A stretch of DNA of 62,587 bases from CACIIZ01 sp045565285 (GCA_045565285.1 JBJLFR010000002.1:1-62587), one strand, 5' to 3'. Positions 34,058-44,106 are shown, numbered from the stretch's first letter. Numbers and translations are program-made. Notes: generated from the letters alone by a model not told the origin.

Positions 34058-34477
34058 TTAGGACGGCATTCTAGGAGCTTTCTCAATATTTTCGTCAATA
34101 CTAGTTGATGGAACCTTACTATCCATAAATACATTAACCTGTGGTTTAATTAAATCTAATTGGTTTAAAGTACCTGCTCTAATTGACAAAATATTTTTTT
34201 TAGCACTATTTCTTCCGAACATTAATGACCCACAATTTATACAAAACAGTTTTGTCATATTACTTCCGCTATCAGACTTATGGGAATAAGAAGAAAGCTT
34301 GCCAGAAATTATTACTTCTTTTTCAGGAACAAAAAGATTTGTACCAAAGACTGAACCAGTAGCACGGCGACAATCTTCACAATGACAGTTAAATATGGCT
34401 TTAGGTTCAACGTGACAATAGTAGGTTACTTTGCCACACAAACACTTACCAGAAAAAATATACAATTTATCCTCCAA
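34058..34477 (-). CDS. GFA (glutathione-dependent formaldehyde-activating) family protein
   Basis: The 139-residue product has the zinc-binding cysteine pattern of the GFA/CENP-V family: SGKCLCGKVTYYC, then NCHCEDCRRATGSVFGTNLF and FCINCGSLMFG. This fold binds zinc and, in Gfa itself, glutathione and hydroxymethyl-glutathione; most members are uncharacterised. It is a single gene, diverging from the hydratase gene. Confidence 0.93.
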   Translation of the reverse strand: MEDKLYIFSGKCLCGKVTYYCHVEPKAIFNCHCEDCRRATGSVFGTNLFVPEKEVIISGKLSSYSHKSDSGSNMTKLFCINCGSLMFGRNSAKKNILSIRAGTLNQLDLIKPQVNVFMDSKVPSTSIDENIEKAPRMPS

Positions 34478-34641
34478 GAACTTTGCTAAAACCTTATATT
34501 AAAATATATATATATTATTACAGATAGTAAACGAGAATGCACCAGAATACCCTGGTACATTATCATCAATAATTTAAAAAATGTATTAAAGCTATTTTCA
34601 AGAGCAATGAAGTTTTCCCCATGAAGAAAATAAGTGGATAA

Positions 34642-34737
34642 AGCCATATAAATAGAGGGTTTAATTTTCATTTCCCTGGAAAAGTGAAAAAAGTGAAACA
34701 ATTTGGATTTCTGTTTGAACATAACAAATACATAATA
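34642..34737 (+). repeat. type-2 left arm joined to a truncated repeat
   Basis: AGCCATATAAATAGAGGGTTT, a run ending AAAAAGTGAAAC, then TTTCTGTTTGAACATAACAA. Only the GAACATAAC edge of the dispersed repeat follows. Compare 8164-8252. Confidence 0.6.
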
Positions 34738-34749
34738 AAGGAATATAAC

Positions 34750-35499
34750 ATGGATGATCTAATATCTAAAATAGCTGAAAAACAATTATTTGATTATCGT
34801 CGGAAAAATCCCGGTACTTGTTTTGCTAATACTGAATTTAGTCTGGATGTAAATACAGCATATATTTTACAAGATAAAATTACAAAATTAAGAATAAACG
34901 ATGGAGAAAAAATTATTGGATATAAAGTGGGTTGTACTGGTTCAGGTACTAAGCAGCAATTTGGTTTAGATGGTCCTATTCGAGGTACATTATTTGATAC
35001 AGAGCAACTACAAAATGGAGCTACTCTTTCTTTAGAAAACTACTGTGGCCTATCAATTGAAGGCGAAATGGCCCTAAGTATCGATGATAATGGTGGTATC
35101 AACTCAGTTTTTCCAGTTATAGAACTTCACAATTTCATCTTTCGAGGCACTCAGAAAACATTATCAGAATTAATTGGAAATAATGGTATAAATGCAGGAA
35201 TAATATTACCCCAAAAGGAGTTTTTAAATTCACAAACTTACTCATATAAAAAGGCAAATTTATCAATATATATCAATAATAAAATTGTTGGAAATGCTGA
35301 ACTTTGGCCTTTGCCAGGAGGACCAGATGCTTCGTTAAACTGGCTAAAAAAAAATCTAAGTCGATATAACCATAAGCTATTGCCTGGCCATATCGTTCTA
35401 GCAGGTACAGCATCAGGGCTTTATCCTGTAAAAAAGGGGGACAAAATTCAAGTATATATAAATGATAATCTTGCAGTTCACTGCAACATATTAAAATAA
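34750..35499 (+). CDS. 2-keto-4-pentenoate hydratase-like (FAH family) enzyme
   Basis: The 249-residue product matches the MhpD/FAH superfamily: GEKIIGYKVGCTGSGTKQQF near residue 50, the Glu cluster IEGEMALSI, VFPVIELHNFIFRG and the C-terminal GHIVLAGTASGLYPVKKGD. Members hydrate or decarboxylate 2-oxo acids in aromatic or sugar-acid pathways using a divalent metal; the substrate here is unknown. ATG at 34750 is preceded by AAAGGA; the longer frame from 34684 has no ribosome-binding site and lies inside the repeat arm. Confidence 0.88.
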   Translation: MDDLISKIAEKQLFDYRRKNPGTCFANTEFSLDVNTAYILQDKITKLRINDGEKIIGYKVGCTGSGTKQQFGLDGPIRGTLFDTEQLQNGATLSLENYCGLSIEGEMALSIDDNGGINSVFPVIELHNFIFRGTQKTLSELIGNNGINAGIILPQKEFLNSQTYSYKKANLSIYINNKIVGNAELWPLPGGPDASLNWLKKNLSRYNHKLLPGHIVLAGTASGLYPVKKGDKIQVYINDNLAVHCNILK

Positions 35500-36084
35500 A
35501 GAAGATACCCAAAAGTTATTTAGATAAATTATAATATTACAATAGTACAATTTATTGGGATAGGAGAAATATAAAACGATCCAAATTTGTTTAAGAAGAT
35601 GAGTCGAAAAAAAGATGCTTTATCATAGGATATAATACTTCCTCAAAAAAATGAACCACAAATTCTATGAAAATGTGTCAAGTGGAAATAGCATCTTTTA
35701 AAGAAAATTTTTTAGTCATGATTAATTTATGACTGAATTGGTTGATGTTATTTTTACAATACTTACTGTTTTTTTAAGTTTTTTTATTTTATTTTTCAAT
35801 TTGGCACGATTTGTGATACCATATTTATGGCTAGTTATTTTCCATTTGTAAAAATGTATGTAAAAGCCTGTTTGTATATGTGCCTTTGGTTTTTTAAATT
35901 GAAGGCACATTTAATATAAATGATGTAGGTTAACTAACAACAATCTCCTGAGGCTTCTATGATTTTAACTTAAAGTGTTAGAAGGTAGGTGCTCTTTAAA
36001 TGAAAATTTCATTTATTAAATGTATCTTATTTATTTAATTAGCTAATAATAATTATCTAGTATATTATATTTTGAGGGAGAATT
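35500..36084. other. intergenic stretch with a stem-closed element and a small hairpin
   Basis: Contains the 90-nt stem-closed element at 35610-35699 and a hairpin GTGCCTT/AAGGCAC (35880-35908). A minus-strand ORF of 62 codons at 35722-35910 has no ribosome-binding site and a low-complexity product, so I do not call it. The promoter of the agmatinase gene should lie in the last 100 bp. Confidence 0.5.
35610..35699 (+). ncRNA. candidate stem-closed structured element
   Basis: AAAAGATGCT (35610-35619) pairs perfectly with AGCATCTTTT (35690-35699). Inside, CATAG (35624-35628) pairs with CTATG (35665-35669). The general form (about 90 nt, 10-bp closing stem) is like 3379-3459 although the sequence differs. 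Strand is assumed; the final TTTT could also be a terminator-type end. Confidence 0.25.
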
Positions 36085-37030
36085 ATGTCTAGATATAAAG
36101 CTAATATGCCTTCAGTTGGGATCACTTCTTTTTTGAAGCTTCCAATTGTAGAAAATTTTTCCAATCTGAATTCAGATGTTGGTTTTTTAGGTATTCCTTA
36201 TGATGTTGGTAATAGTTGGAGACCAGGTACTAGATTTGGTCCTAGGGAAATAAGAAATTATTCATCTAGATATTCAAGTTGGGGGGGTGCTCAACAAAAA
36301 GGTTATTGGGACATAAATCAAAATAAAAGATTTTTAGATGGAATTTCTATTTCTGATTGCGGGGATGTAGATGTAGCTTATTATGATATTGATAGAAATA
36401 GAAAAATCATTACAGAAACAGTCAAAGAAATTTTAAAAGCTGGTACTTTCCCTGTAATTGTTGGTGGAGATCATTCTATTACATACCCTTGTATTTGTGC
36501 TTTTGAAAATTATAAGTCTTTGGATATTATTCAAATCGATGCACATTTGGATTGGATAGATGAAGTTGATGGGAATACGTTATGCAAATGGAAGTCCAAT
36601 GCGTAGATCTATGGAACTCGATTTTACAAAAAATATGGTACAATTGGGAATAAGAGATATTAGATCAAGGGAAAATGACTATGATTTTGCTAAATCTCAA
36701 GGCTCACAAATATTTACTCGTCAAGATATTCGTCAACAAGGGGTTGATAAAATATTTAAAAAATTATCACCATTAGGAGATGTTTATGTTTCCATAGATA
36801 TAGATGGATTGGATCCTTCTATCGCCCCTGGAACTGGTTCACCAACAGTAGATGGTCTGTTATACTATGAAGTAATTAATTTATTAAAAGGCATAACTGA
36901 AAAATCCAATGTAGTTGGTTTTGATATTGTGGAAGTTAATCCTATGGTAGATTTAAATGGTCAAACTTGTTTATTAGCGACTACACTTATTCTTGAGTTT
37001 CTTGGTATGATCTTTGATAAAAAGAATTGA
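36085..37030 (+). pseudogene. speB: agmatinase/ureohydrolase with a frameshift
   Basis: Two overlapping frames together give one arginase-family protein of about 314 residues. The first frame has SWRPGTRFGPREIRNYSSRY, GGDHSI and the metal site IDAHLDW; the second has VSIDIDGLDPSIAPGTGSP and GFDIVEVNP. The protein reads DEVDG then should continue IRYANGSPMRR, but an extra A at 36574 (GGGAATACG for GGGATACG) shifts the frame. All metal-ligand motifs remain. It is either recently inactivated or a sequencing/assembly error. GAGGGAG precedes ATG. The creatininase-family gene follows 150 bp later, suggesting guanidino-compound metabolism. Confidence 0.88.
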
Positions 37031-37180
37031 TTGGTTTCATTTGAACAGATCATACATTTAGGTTGATAATGTAATGAATCTCGGATCTTACCACATAAGA
37101 TATTTCATATAATATCCTTTTTAATGAAAATCTATTAATGATAATAATTGTTTTAAAAATAATCTAATAAGGGGTTCAGT

Positions 37181-37921
37181 ATGCGCTTTGAATTGATGTT
37201 GCCTTACCAAATTAAGGATGCAATTACCAAAAATACACCAATAGTACTCCCCATAGGAGTGATGGAATATCATGGTGAACATATGGCTGTGGGTATGGAT
37301 ACACTTGCAGTGACCAAGGTCTTGGATAGGTTAGAGAGCCAGATGGAAGTTGTTATTCTTCCACCGTTTAGTTATGGGGCTGCCAGTTATGCGGTAGCAT
37401 CTCCAGAAGGAAGTGGTACCTTACATGTTGATGCATCTGTACTCGCTCCTTTGGCTGAACAAATATTCACTGGTCTGTTGAGAATAGGTTTTCGAAATAT
37501 TCACGGGATCGTACACCACCAAACCGAAAATTTTTCATCAGGTATGCCAACTGACTTAGCTTTTAAAATTGGTGCAAGGCAAGCTATTTTTAAATTTCAA
37601 GAACGTAGTGAAGGTGAGGCTTGGTGGGGATCACAAGATATGAGTGATTACTATAATAGACATCAGCAAGGAAGTGACCCATTTAACTGGATAAAATTAC
37701 ATCCGTTAATGAATAGTGAAATTATTAAAAATTATATTTTTGATCATGCAGGAGAAGGAGAAACTTCGCTATTAATGGCTCTTGCTCCAGAAGGGGTTGA
37801 AATGGCTCATGTATCTGAAAATAATAACTGGTACACTAAATCGGCAAGCAATTCTTCATCTGAGAAGGGGGAATTGGTAACCTTACAAATTATAAAAAGC
37901 TTGATGGATCGTCTTAAATAA
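37181..37921 (+). CDS. creatininase-family amidohydrolase
   Basis: The 246-residue product has the creatininase fold landmarks: VLPIGVMEYHGEHMAVGMDT (Glu, His and Asp metal ligands), LPPFSYGAASYA, GSGTLHVDAS, IHGIVHHQTEN, and the late FDHAGEGETSLLMAL glutamate. Creatininase-family proteins open cyclic amides or cleave related bonds with two metal ions; which one is not known. A ribosome-binding site AAGGGG precedes the ATG. It lies downstream of the interrupted agmatinase on the same strand. Confidence 0.9.
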   Translation: MRFELMLPYQIKDAITKNTPIVLPIGVMEYHGEHMAVGMDTLAVTKVLDRLESQMEVVILPPFSYGAASYAVASPEGSGTLHVDASVLAPLAEQIFTGLLRIGFRNIHGIVHHQTENFSSGMPTDLAFKIGARQAIFKFQERSEGEAWWGSQDMSDYYNRHQQGSDPFNWIKLHPLMNSEIIKNYIFDHAGEGETSLLMALAPEGVEMAHVSENNNWYTKSASNSSSEKGELVTLQIIKSLMDRLK

Positions 37922-38095
37922 AATGATAATATCTGTCAAAGATAGAAAAAGCATAGATTTTGATTTTTCGTTTAATAAAAACTTTAGCAACTTCTTTAAT
38001 TAAATTACTTGGTTAATATGTTTTTATAATTAACCACCAATCAAATGGTAATGTTTTACTATTATTTTACCCTGTGAGCTAAAAACGAAACTAGT

Positions 38096-38638
38096 TTAGT
38101 ATGACAACTCTGGCGGCCACGGTCTTTGTCCTTCTGCTTGAATCCATTTCTTTACCCAATCTGGGCAAATCATTGGTTCTAAATGTATACCTAGTGCTTT
38201 TTTTGCCGCCTCTTTTGGGCATACTAGTTTAGCATTTTCAACTACTGCAATACGTATCAAACTTTGAATAGCACAACGTCCATCCTTTAAGAGTAGCACC
38301 TGTTCAAAATATAGGAATCGTTCATCGTGAAATATAATTCGTGTACGCATTTCGAGCCGACTAAAAGCAAGTATTCGATGACGGTAACGAATGCTCACAC
38401 CTGCCACAGGCAGATGAATTTTATGTTTAAAATAACCAGAAAATAAACCCGCCCTCAAAGAAAGCCCATAACGACCAAGGTCAAAAAGAGAGAGAGCACG
38501 ACCATTATTTAATTCGCCCCACATGTCAATATCCCAAGGCCAGCAAATTAGATGAGAAATGTGGGTATCTGTTAAAGAAATTTTTGAGCGAAAACTATCA
38601 AAAAGGAAAGATTTTGCAGTTCTTATATATGGGTACAT
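38096..38638 (-). CDS. 4HBT-type acyl-CoA thioesterase
   Basis: The 180-residue product has a single hot-dog fold of the FadM/YbgC-like type: LICWPWDIDMWGELNNGRAL then SLFDLGRYGLSLRAGL, where the D-x-x-x-x-x-N-N segment forms the active site, and MRTRIIFHDERFLYFEQVLL for the central strands. It probably hydrolyses acyl-CoA thioesters. The C-terminal MICPDWVKKWIQAEGQRPWP extension is common in this subgroup. Monocistronic. Confidence 0.85.
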   Translation of the reverse strand: MYPYIRTAKSFLFDSFRSKISLTDTHISHLICWPWDIDMWGELNNGRALSLFDLGRYGLSLRAGLFSGYFKHKIHLPVAGVSIRYRHRILAFSRLEMRTRIIFHDERFLYFEQVLLLKDGRCAIQSLIRIAVVENAKLVCPKEAAKKALGIHLEPMICPDWVKKWIQAEGQRPWPPELSY

Positions 38639-38995
38639 TATGAATAACTTTCATTCTTTAAACATTTGTGAATACTAACATTTAATATCCTATTTAATTG
38701 ATTATAATTGCAATGAACAACTTTGATAACCTTGCGTCATCAACTATGAAAAGTGGTTTCAAGTTAAAGGTTTTTATTTTCATGTCACTATTTGGAACAA
38801 TTTGGATTATAATATTTGAAAAATTTTATAGTTTTTTTATTAAAATCAACATTTGTTTTTAAGGTTTATTTGGTAGGGTATTCCCAAAACCAAACCTATT
38901 ATTAGTAAGTACTAATGCTGCACATTTTGGGTTAGAAAGATAAGTGAGTATATATTTTCAATTTTTTTTATTTATATTATTTCAGTGAATAAAAT
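38639..38995. other. intergenic stretch with a repeat copy
   Basis: About 360 bp between two minus-strand genes, with a repeat right half at 38872-38945 and otherwise AT-rich sequence without features. Confidence 0.5.
38872..38945 (+). repeat. dispersed repeat copy, right half
   Basis: GGGTATTCCCAAAACCAAACC, TATTATTAGTAAGTACTAA, TGCTGCACATTTTGGGTTAG and tail AAGATAAG. It lies 50 bp past the stop of the DUF1501 gene. Confidence 0.8.
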
Positions 38996-40156
38996 TCACA
39001 CTAATATTTTTTGAAGCCCAGGTATATTAAAGCTTGAAAATTTATTCTGAGAAATTGAAAACCAAGATCCAAGAACTGTGTTGTAAATGGAACGATAATC
39101 AGTTGTATAAATCATGTCGCCATCTTTTAGTTTACTCAAACTTGGCTGTTCACCATAAAAACCACCATTGATTTTTCCACCTATTAAAAAGTGGGGAGCG
39201 GCAGTTCCATGATCAGTCCCTTCAGATTTGTTTTCATAGGCTCTTCGGCCAAATTCAGAGTAAGTCATGATGAGGGTATTGTCCCATTCACCCATATTTA
39301 TTAAGTGCTCTCTAGTGTCAAAAATTGCTCTAGAAAGATCTCTAAGTAATCTACCATGAGACCGTTTCTGATCTTCGTGTGTATCAAAACCTCCATGGCT
39401 CACTTTGATAACAGGCGTTTCTACTTTTGCTGATATACAATTGAGAGCTAACTCAAATTGTTCGCCAAGTTCACCTCCTTTCACCCGGAAATTGTTTTCT
39501 TTATTTCTAAGTTTCTTTGAAATGGAATCCATTGCGGTATTTAAAGTATTACTTCTGTCCAACAGTAATGAAAGAGCGGGATTATTTGTTTCAACTTTTT
39601 CAGTAGAATGATGTTCTAAAGTGATAAATTTACGGATAGATGTCATAGAAACCCAAGTTCCATCTGGAGAGGCAAATACACCCATTCCACCATCAAGGCT
39701 AATACCATGAGCATCAACTGCATCTGCTCCTCTCATTCCATTGATGTCATCAGTTAACCATCCGTTTCTACCTACTCCCCTCTCTCCATCTCCACCTGTT
39801 TCCCATAAAGCGATAGATTTAAAGTGAGAACGATTAGCTCCAGGGTATCCCAGTCCTAAAACAATAGCTAAATCTCCAGAGTCCCATATGTCTGCCATGT
39901 TTCCCATAGAATGATTAAAGGCAAGATCATTTTCGATAGGAATAATTTCATCATTTTTAAGATGTATTTTTGGCCTGAGTTTTTTGTAACTTGGATCCAT
40001 ATAAGGGATAATAGTATTAAGACCATCATTAGCGCCTTGCAGTTCTATTAATATAATTCTACGGTTTAATTTTTTTGCGGCAGCTTCAATTTGAATGGGA
40101 ACAACAGGAAAAGCTAAACCACCCATTAGTGCTTTTATGACTGTACGTCTATCCAT
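38996..40156 (-). CDS. DUF1501 protein, Tat-exported
   Basis: The 386-residue product starts with a twin-arginine-type leader (MDRRTVIKALMGGLAFPVVP) and continues IILIELQGANDGLNTIIPYM, the usual start of DUF1501, then FGRRAYENKSEGTDHGTAAP containing the conserved E-x-G-R and DHG motifs that put the family near alkaline-phosphatase/sulfatase folds. DUF1501 proteins are periplasmic, of unknown activity, and are nearly always encoded with a DUF1800 protein, as here (gap 11 bp). It is the last gene of the operon. Confidence 0.93.
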   Translation of the reverse strand: MDRRTVIKALMGGLAFPVVPIQIEAAAKKLNRRIILIELQGANDGLNTIIPYMDPSYKKLRPKIHLKNDEIIPIENDLAFNHSMGNMADIWDSGDLAIVLGLGYPGANRSHFKSIALWETGGDGERGVGRNGWLTDDINGMRGADAVDAHGISLDGGMGVFASPDGTWVSMTSIRKFITLEHHSTEKVETNNPALSLLLDRSNTLNTAMDSISKKLRNKENNFRVKGGELGEQFELALNCISAKVETPVIKVSHGGFDTHEDQKRSHGRLLRDLSRAIFDTREHLINMGEWDNTLIMTYSEFGRRAYENKSEGTDHGTAAPHFLIGGKINGGFYGEQPSLSKLKDGDMIYTTDYRSIYNTVLGSWFSISQNKFSSFNIPGLQKILV

Positions 40157-40167
40157 TTTTCCAATCC

Positions 40168-40497
40168 TTAATTTAATTGAAAGGCTGGGTCCTTTAGTAG
40201 AGAACCTATATTAACATTTTCACCATGATTTGTCACAGGTTTAATGGATAACAGAAGATCAGATAATTCTTTTCCCATATTGATATTTAAATCTTCAATT
40301 TTACCAAGATAATCGCCTACGTTACCTGAAGCTATTTCGTCATTTAATTCCACTCTTTTAGGAACCATCATATTACTCATCATCTTACTATCCATCATGT
40401 TAGAGTTAGGATAGTCTTCTTCTTTGATCGTTAATTTAAAACCTGGAACATATTTTTCATAGGGTGATTTCAGAGATGCTTTTTTAAATTCATTCAA
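40168..40497 (-). CDS. C-terminal part of the DUF1800 protein in a second frame
   Basis: The 109-residue frame ends LGKIEDLNINMGKELSDLLL, then LLKDPAFQLN, which is how DUF1800 proteins normally end. The frame extends upstream without a start through SQRLETWKKELNEFKKASL, overlapping the end of the long frame, while the long frame itself finishes with an unlikely KYIPKTRNMEKRVE. I therefore read the two as one gene with a frameshift between about 40500 and 40560, unless translation initiates at the TTG at 40497 by coupling. It runs into the DUF1501 gene. Confidence 0.6.
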   Translation of the reverse strand: MNEFKKASLKSPYEKYVPGFKLTIKEEDYPNSNMMDSKMMSNMMVPKRVELNDEIASGNVGDYLGKIEDLNINMGKELSDLLLSIKPVTNHGENVNIGSLLKDPAFQLN

Positions 40498-43400
40498 CTC
40501 TTTTTTCCATGTTTCTAGTCTTTGGGATGTATTTTTCTTGAATATGTTCTCCTGCTACCAGTTGCGCATGATCCAGCAATTCAGGTAAAGCTAACCACAA
40601 AGCAGCAACAAACATTCGATCTTCTTTATTTAAATTAAAAAATCCATCCTTTTTACTTTTATTGGGTGGAAAGTATATTCCCCACCAATGGTGAATATTG
40701 GGGTCAGTATGGCTTTTTGAAAAACACCCACTATCGCAATCTTCTGTTTCAAGTTCCAAGCGATATCTTTTTGTATTAATGTCATTATTTCTAAGGCTAA
40801 TTTTAAAAACAAAATGCATACCTGATTTTTTTAATTTGTTAAATGTTAAATCATTTAACCCAAGGGATAAATTTAAATGATCTTTATCTTTTCTCTTTTC
40901 GTTAATCCATCTAAATCTAGCCGTATCTAAAACCAATTCATTAGTAGCATAAGTTTCTGTCACTTGTTCTTTTTCAACTATAGGAGTTGGTTGCTCTAAA
41001 CTCTCAATATGAAAATCTATAACTTCTAGACATTTCTTACTAAGTGTTTCAATTTTTTTTACTGTTTCTGAATTTCTCCAAAAATTTTCAACTTTTTTAT
41101 GACCAAGTTTAATTTTTCCCCAATCAAACCAATCTTTTCTTTTTTGACTACCTATAAATTTACAAACCAATTCAAGCCGAGCAACATCTTCTTCATTAAT
41201 CGATTGAATTATTTTTAGAAATTCGTTTTCATTAAACCAATCTGTATTATAACAAAAGCCAAGTATTTTACCCGATTTTTCATTGAAATGAGCAAAATCT
41301 TCATAAAAATATGAAACCGTACTTGGACTTTTGATACAAAAATGAACATTTTTTTTGTCCAAGTTGTATCCAAAATTAAAATTTAACATTGGACTGTAAT
41401 GATTTTTAAATTTAGGTGATATTAAATTAATGTTCATGCCACCCTTTTTGCTATCCTTAATAAAACTTTTACTCCAAACATTAGCGTTATAATAAGTAAT
41501 ATTTTCTAATCCTATACTATTAAAGTTTTTTTCTAAATTAGCTTCTTTTAGATTAGCATCATCTTGGTTTTTAGATTTGATTAATAATTTTGTAACAGAA
41601 CTGCAATTTTCACTTAAATTATCGATTTTATCAATAGTTTGCTCACTCTGCCAAAATTCAACTATTTTTTCTAAGCCAAATGATCCTACTCCAAAATCAG
41701 GTTTTGCTACTCCTGTCTCAAACCAATCTTTTCTTTTTTGGCTTCCCAAAAAACTACAAATAAAATCTACGCGCAGTAGATCTTTCGTATTCATCGATTG
41801 AATTATCTTGAGAAACTCATTTTGATCGAACCAATTTGTACTATAACAAAACCCTTTATTTGTACCTCCATTTTCAATAAAATGAGCATATTCTTCGTAA
41901 AAATAAGATATTGATCCGGGACTTTTTAAACAAAAATGAACGTTATCTTCTCTTAAATTATATCCAAGCCCAAAACTTAATACACTGCTATGATGGTCTT
42001 TAAATTGTGGAGAAGCCAAATTTATTTGCATTCCTCCTTCCTCACCATCTTTTATAAAGCTTTGAGACCAAACTGAAGCAAAGTAATGAATCTCTTCTAA
42101 ACTGATTGGTTCCAAAGCCTCCTTTTTTGGGTTCATTTCATTGCTGGTTTTTTTTGTTTCCATTTTAACTTCTGTTTTTAATTCTTCAGATTCTTCAAAA
42201 GATTTAACAAAATAGTTAATTTCTTGCTGTCTGACTAATAATCTAGTTGAATTGATCCAATCCGCACCACCTGGCCATCCAGCAACATTAGGGTGTTCAA
42301 ACAAATCCTGTCCCAATAAAGCAACTTTTTCTGGTAATAAATGGGATAAGTCAGTGATATGTCCCGTTGACCTTGTTGCTCCTACTAAAAGATCAATTGG
42401 GGACTTTATAATTGTCCCACGGTTTTCTTCTTCCCAAAAGGATTGAGATGCTAATAATTCTGATACTAAAATAAGTAAGTCATACTCACTTTCTCTAAAT
42501 TTTTTGGAAATGACATTCAGCTCATCATTTGGAGGATTTAACTCAGATATATATAGCTTCCATAACTTATAGGTAAGAAATGTAGATGCAGAAGGTTGTT
42601 CAAAAATGATATCCACTAAATCATTAGGTTTAAAATTCCCAGTTTTTCCAAAGATTGTTTTTTTTCCAAAATCATGGTCATGTTTTTGAAAAAAAGGTTG
42701 ACCATTAATGTTATTAAATGTGTAACCCGTTAATGTTTTGGCAGCTTGTTTAATGGTTTTTTCAGAATAATTGCCCTCACCTAGAGTGAAAAGTTCTAAT
42801 AACTCTCTTGCAAGATTTTCATTAGGGGCTTCTTTTTCATTTTCATCATTATCTAAGTATTTTAAGAGTGCAGTATCTGATAGCATAAGCTTTGTAAGTA
42901 ATTTAAAATTACTAAACCCATATTCTCTAAATTTTTGATTTTGGAAAAATAAAGCAAAGTTTGCTCTATCAATTCCCTCATAACTTGATACGAAATGATT
43001 ATGCCAGAATAAGGTTAATTTTTCTAATTGTGGAACAGATGTGGTTTTCATTTCGTTTAACCACCAGGATTTAAGTTGATCTCTATGACCTTCCATTATC
43101 TTTTCAAATCCATCTATCGACCAGCCCATATAATGCGGTGGAATTTTTCCTTTAATAAACTCAGGAGGAGGTACTAGTTCTTTATTTTGCATACCTTTCA
43201 GTATTTGAATTATTCCATCTGCACGAGTTAAATTTAAAAGTTCCTTTACCTCATAGGGATGGGCACCAAATCCAGTCCTTCTTAATAAATGCGCGGCATC
43301 TCTAACAGTAAGAAGTTTTTTAAGATGTTCTATAGTTTTTAGATTTTCGTTAATCTTTTCCAGTCTAATATTAAGTAGAGAATTGATGGAAAAAGTTTTA

Positions 43401-43612
43401 GGATCCTCTGAAATAGGTAAACCATGCTCACTGAGAAATAAGTGATAACTTTTTTTTGTCTTCCCACCCCATAATCCATCTGCCGGTCCAGGGTTGTAGT
43501 TTAATAGACTAAGGTTTCTTTGAAGAACCTCAACTCTTGGATCGTAATTTGAAGCACTACCCATAGAAGTTGCTAAGTTCAATATAAAAAGTATGAAAGC
43601 AAATTTTTTCAT
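40490..43612 (-). CDS. DUF1800 protein with two inserted tandem domains
   Basis: The 1040-residue product has a signal peptide (FAFILFILNLATSMGSA), a peptidoglycan-binding-like segment (VEVLQRNLSLLNYNPGPADG then LWGGKTKKSYHLFL, residues 27-60), and the DUF1800 core from VRDAAHLLRRTGFGAHPYEV at about 102, including LTLFWHNHFVSSYEG and LARELLELFTLGEGNYSE, to LLVRQQEINYF at about 470. Then come two homologous segments of about 170 residues (about 500-680 and 700-870), each with HFASVWSQSF/YNANVWSKSF, HFC-KSP, GFCY-T-WF and GSQKRKDWF. The family is usually half this length. The final part (888-1040) is joined to the next frame by a likely frameshift. Confidence 0.88.
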   Translation of the reverse strand: MKKFAFILFILNLATSMGSASNYDPRVEVLQRNLSLLNYNPGPADGLWGGKTKKSYHLFLSEHGLPISEDPKTFSINSLLNIRLEKINENLKTIEHLKKLLTVRDAAHLLRRTGFGAHPYEVKELLNLTRADGIIQILKGMQNKELVPPPEFIKGKIPPHYMGWSIDGFEKIMEGHRDQLKSWWLNEMKTTSVPQLEKLTLFWHNHFVSSYEGIDRANFALFFQNQKFREYGFSNFKLLTKLMLSDTALLKYLDNDENEKEAPNENLARELLELFTLGEGNYSEKTIKQAAKTLTGYTFNNINGQPFFQKHDHDFGKKTIFGKTGNFKPNDLVDIIFEQPSASTFLTYKLWKLYISELNPPNDELNVISKKFRESEYDLLILVSELLASQSFWEEENRGTIIKSPIDLLVGATRSTGHITDLSHLLPEKVALLGQDLFEHPNVAGWPGGADWINSTRLLVRQQEINYFVKSFEESEELKTEVKMETKKTSNEMNPKKEALEPISLEEIHYFASVWSQSFIKDGEEGGMQINLASPQFKDHHSSVLSFGLGYNLREDNVHFCLKSPGSISYFYEEYAHFIENGGTNKGFCYSTNWFDQNEFLKIIQSMNTKDLLRVDFICSFLGSQKRKDWFETGVAKPDFGVGSFGLEKIVEFWQSEQTIDKIDNLSENCSSVTKLLIKSKNQDDANLKEANLEKNFNSIGLENITYYNANVWSKSFIKDSKKGGMNINLISPKFKNHYSPMLNFNFGYNLDKKNVHFCIKSPSTVSYFYEDFAHFNEKSGKILGFCYNTDWFNENEFLKIIQSINEEDVARLELVCKFIGSQKRKDWFDWGKIKLGHKKVENFWRNSETVKKIETLSKKCLEVIDFHIESLEQPTPIVEKEQVTETYATNELVLDTARFRWINEKRKDKDHLNLSLGLNDLTFNKLKKSGMHFVFKISLRNNDINTKRYRLELETEDCDSGCFSKSHTDPNIHHWWGIYFPPNKSKKDGFFNLNKEDRMFVAALWLALPELLDHAQLVAGEHIQEKYIPKTRNMEKRVE

Positions 43613-44106
43613 AAAACCATTATGGAAAATAAAAAATTAAAAGAAAGGTTTTTCTACTCTGTTCATAATGCAAAATACTTATAATTGATTTACTTATCGA
43701 AGTTGAATTTTCAGAGGATTTTATAATACAATTTTAAATATCAAACAAGAAAAAAATAGGAAAATAGTTAGTATCTTGGAAAGAATTCAAGGGTTAAAAT
43801 CTATAAGTAAATACAGATAAACTAAGAGAAGCATGAGAACGGTAATAATAAATTATATATGATCTAATAGCTTTTAGTTAATTTTTTTTTCTTTAAAAAA
43901 TATAATCATAACTCTTAATTAATTTTTTTATCAAATTAAAAATAAGCCAAGTTATTTAAAGAAAAAGAATACTGATATTTCATAAAAGACTAGATTATCA
44001 ACTGCTTTTACTTCTTATATTTAGTTTATATTTATCGGATAGAAAATTACCTTGTACATTAAAAACTTTTTGTGGATAATCAATTTATTTTTCGAAAAGA
44101 GTAGTC
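43613..44106. other. intergenic stretch without recognisable features
   Basis: About 490 bp between divergent genes. It is AT-rich and should contain both promoters; I see no gene, repeat copy or strong hairpin in it. Confidence 0.5.

Noticed and set aside
35722..35910. 62-codon minus-strand ORF
   Set aside because: No ribosome-binding site, no recognisable pattern, and the DNA includes long T runs that give the Lys-rich product.
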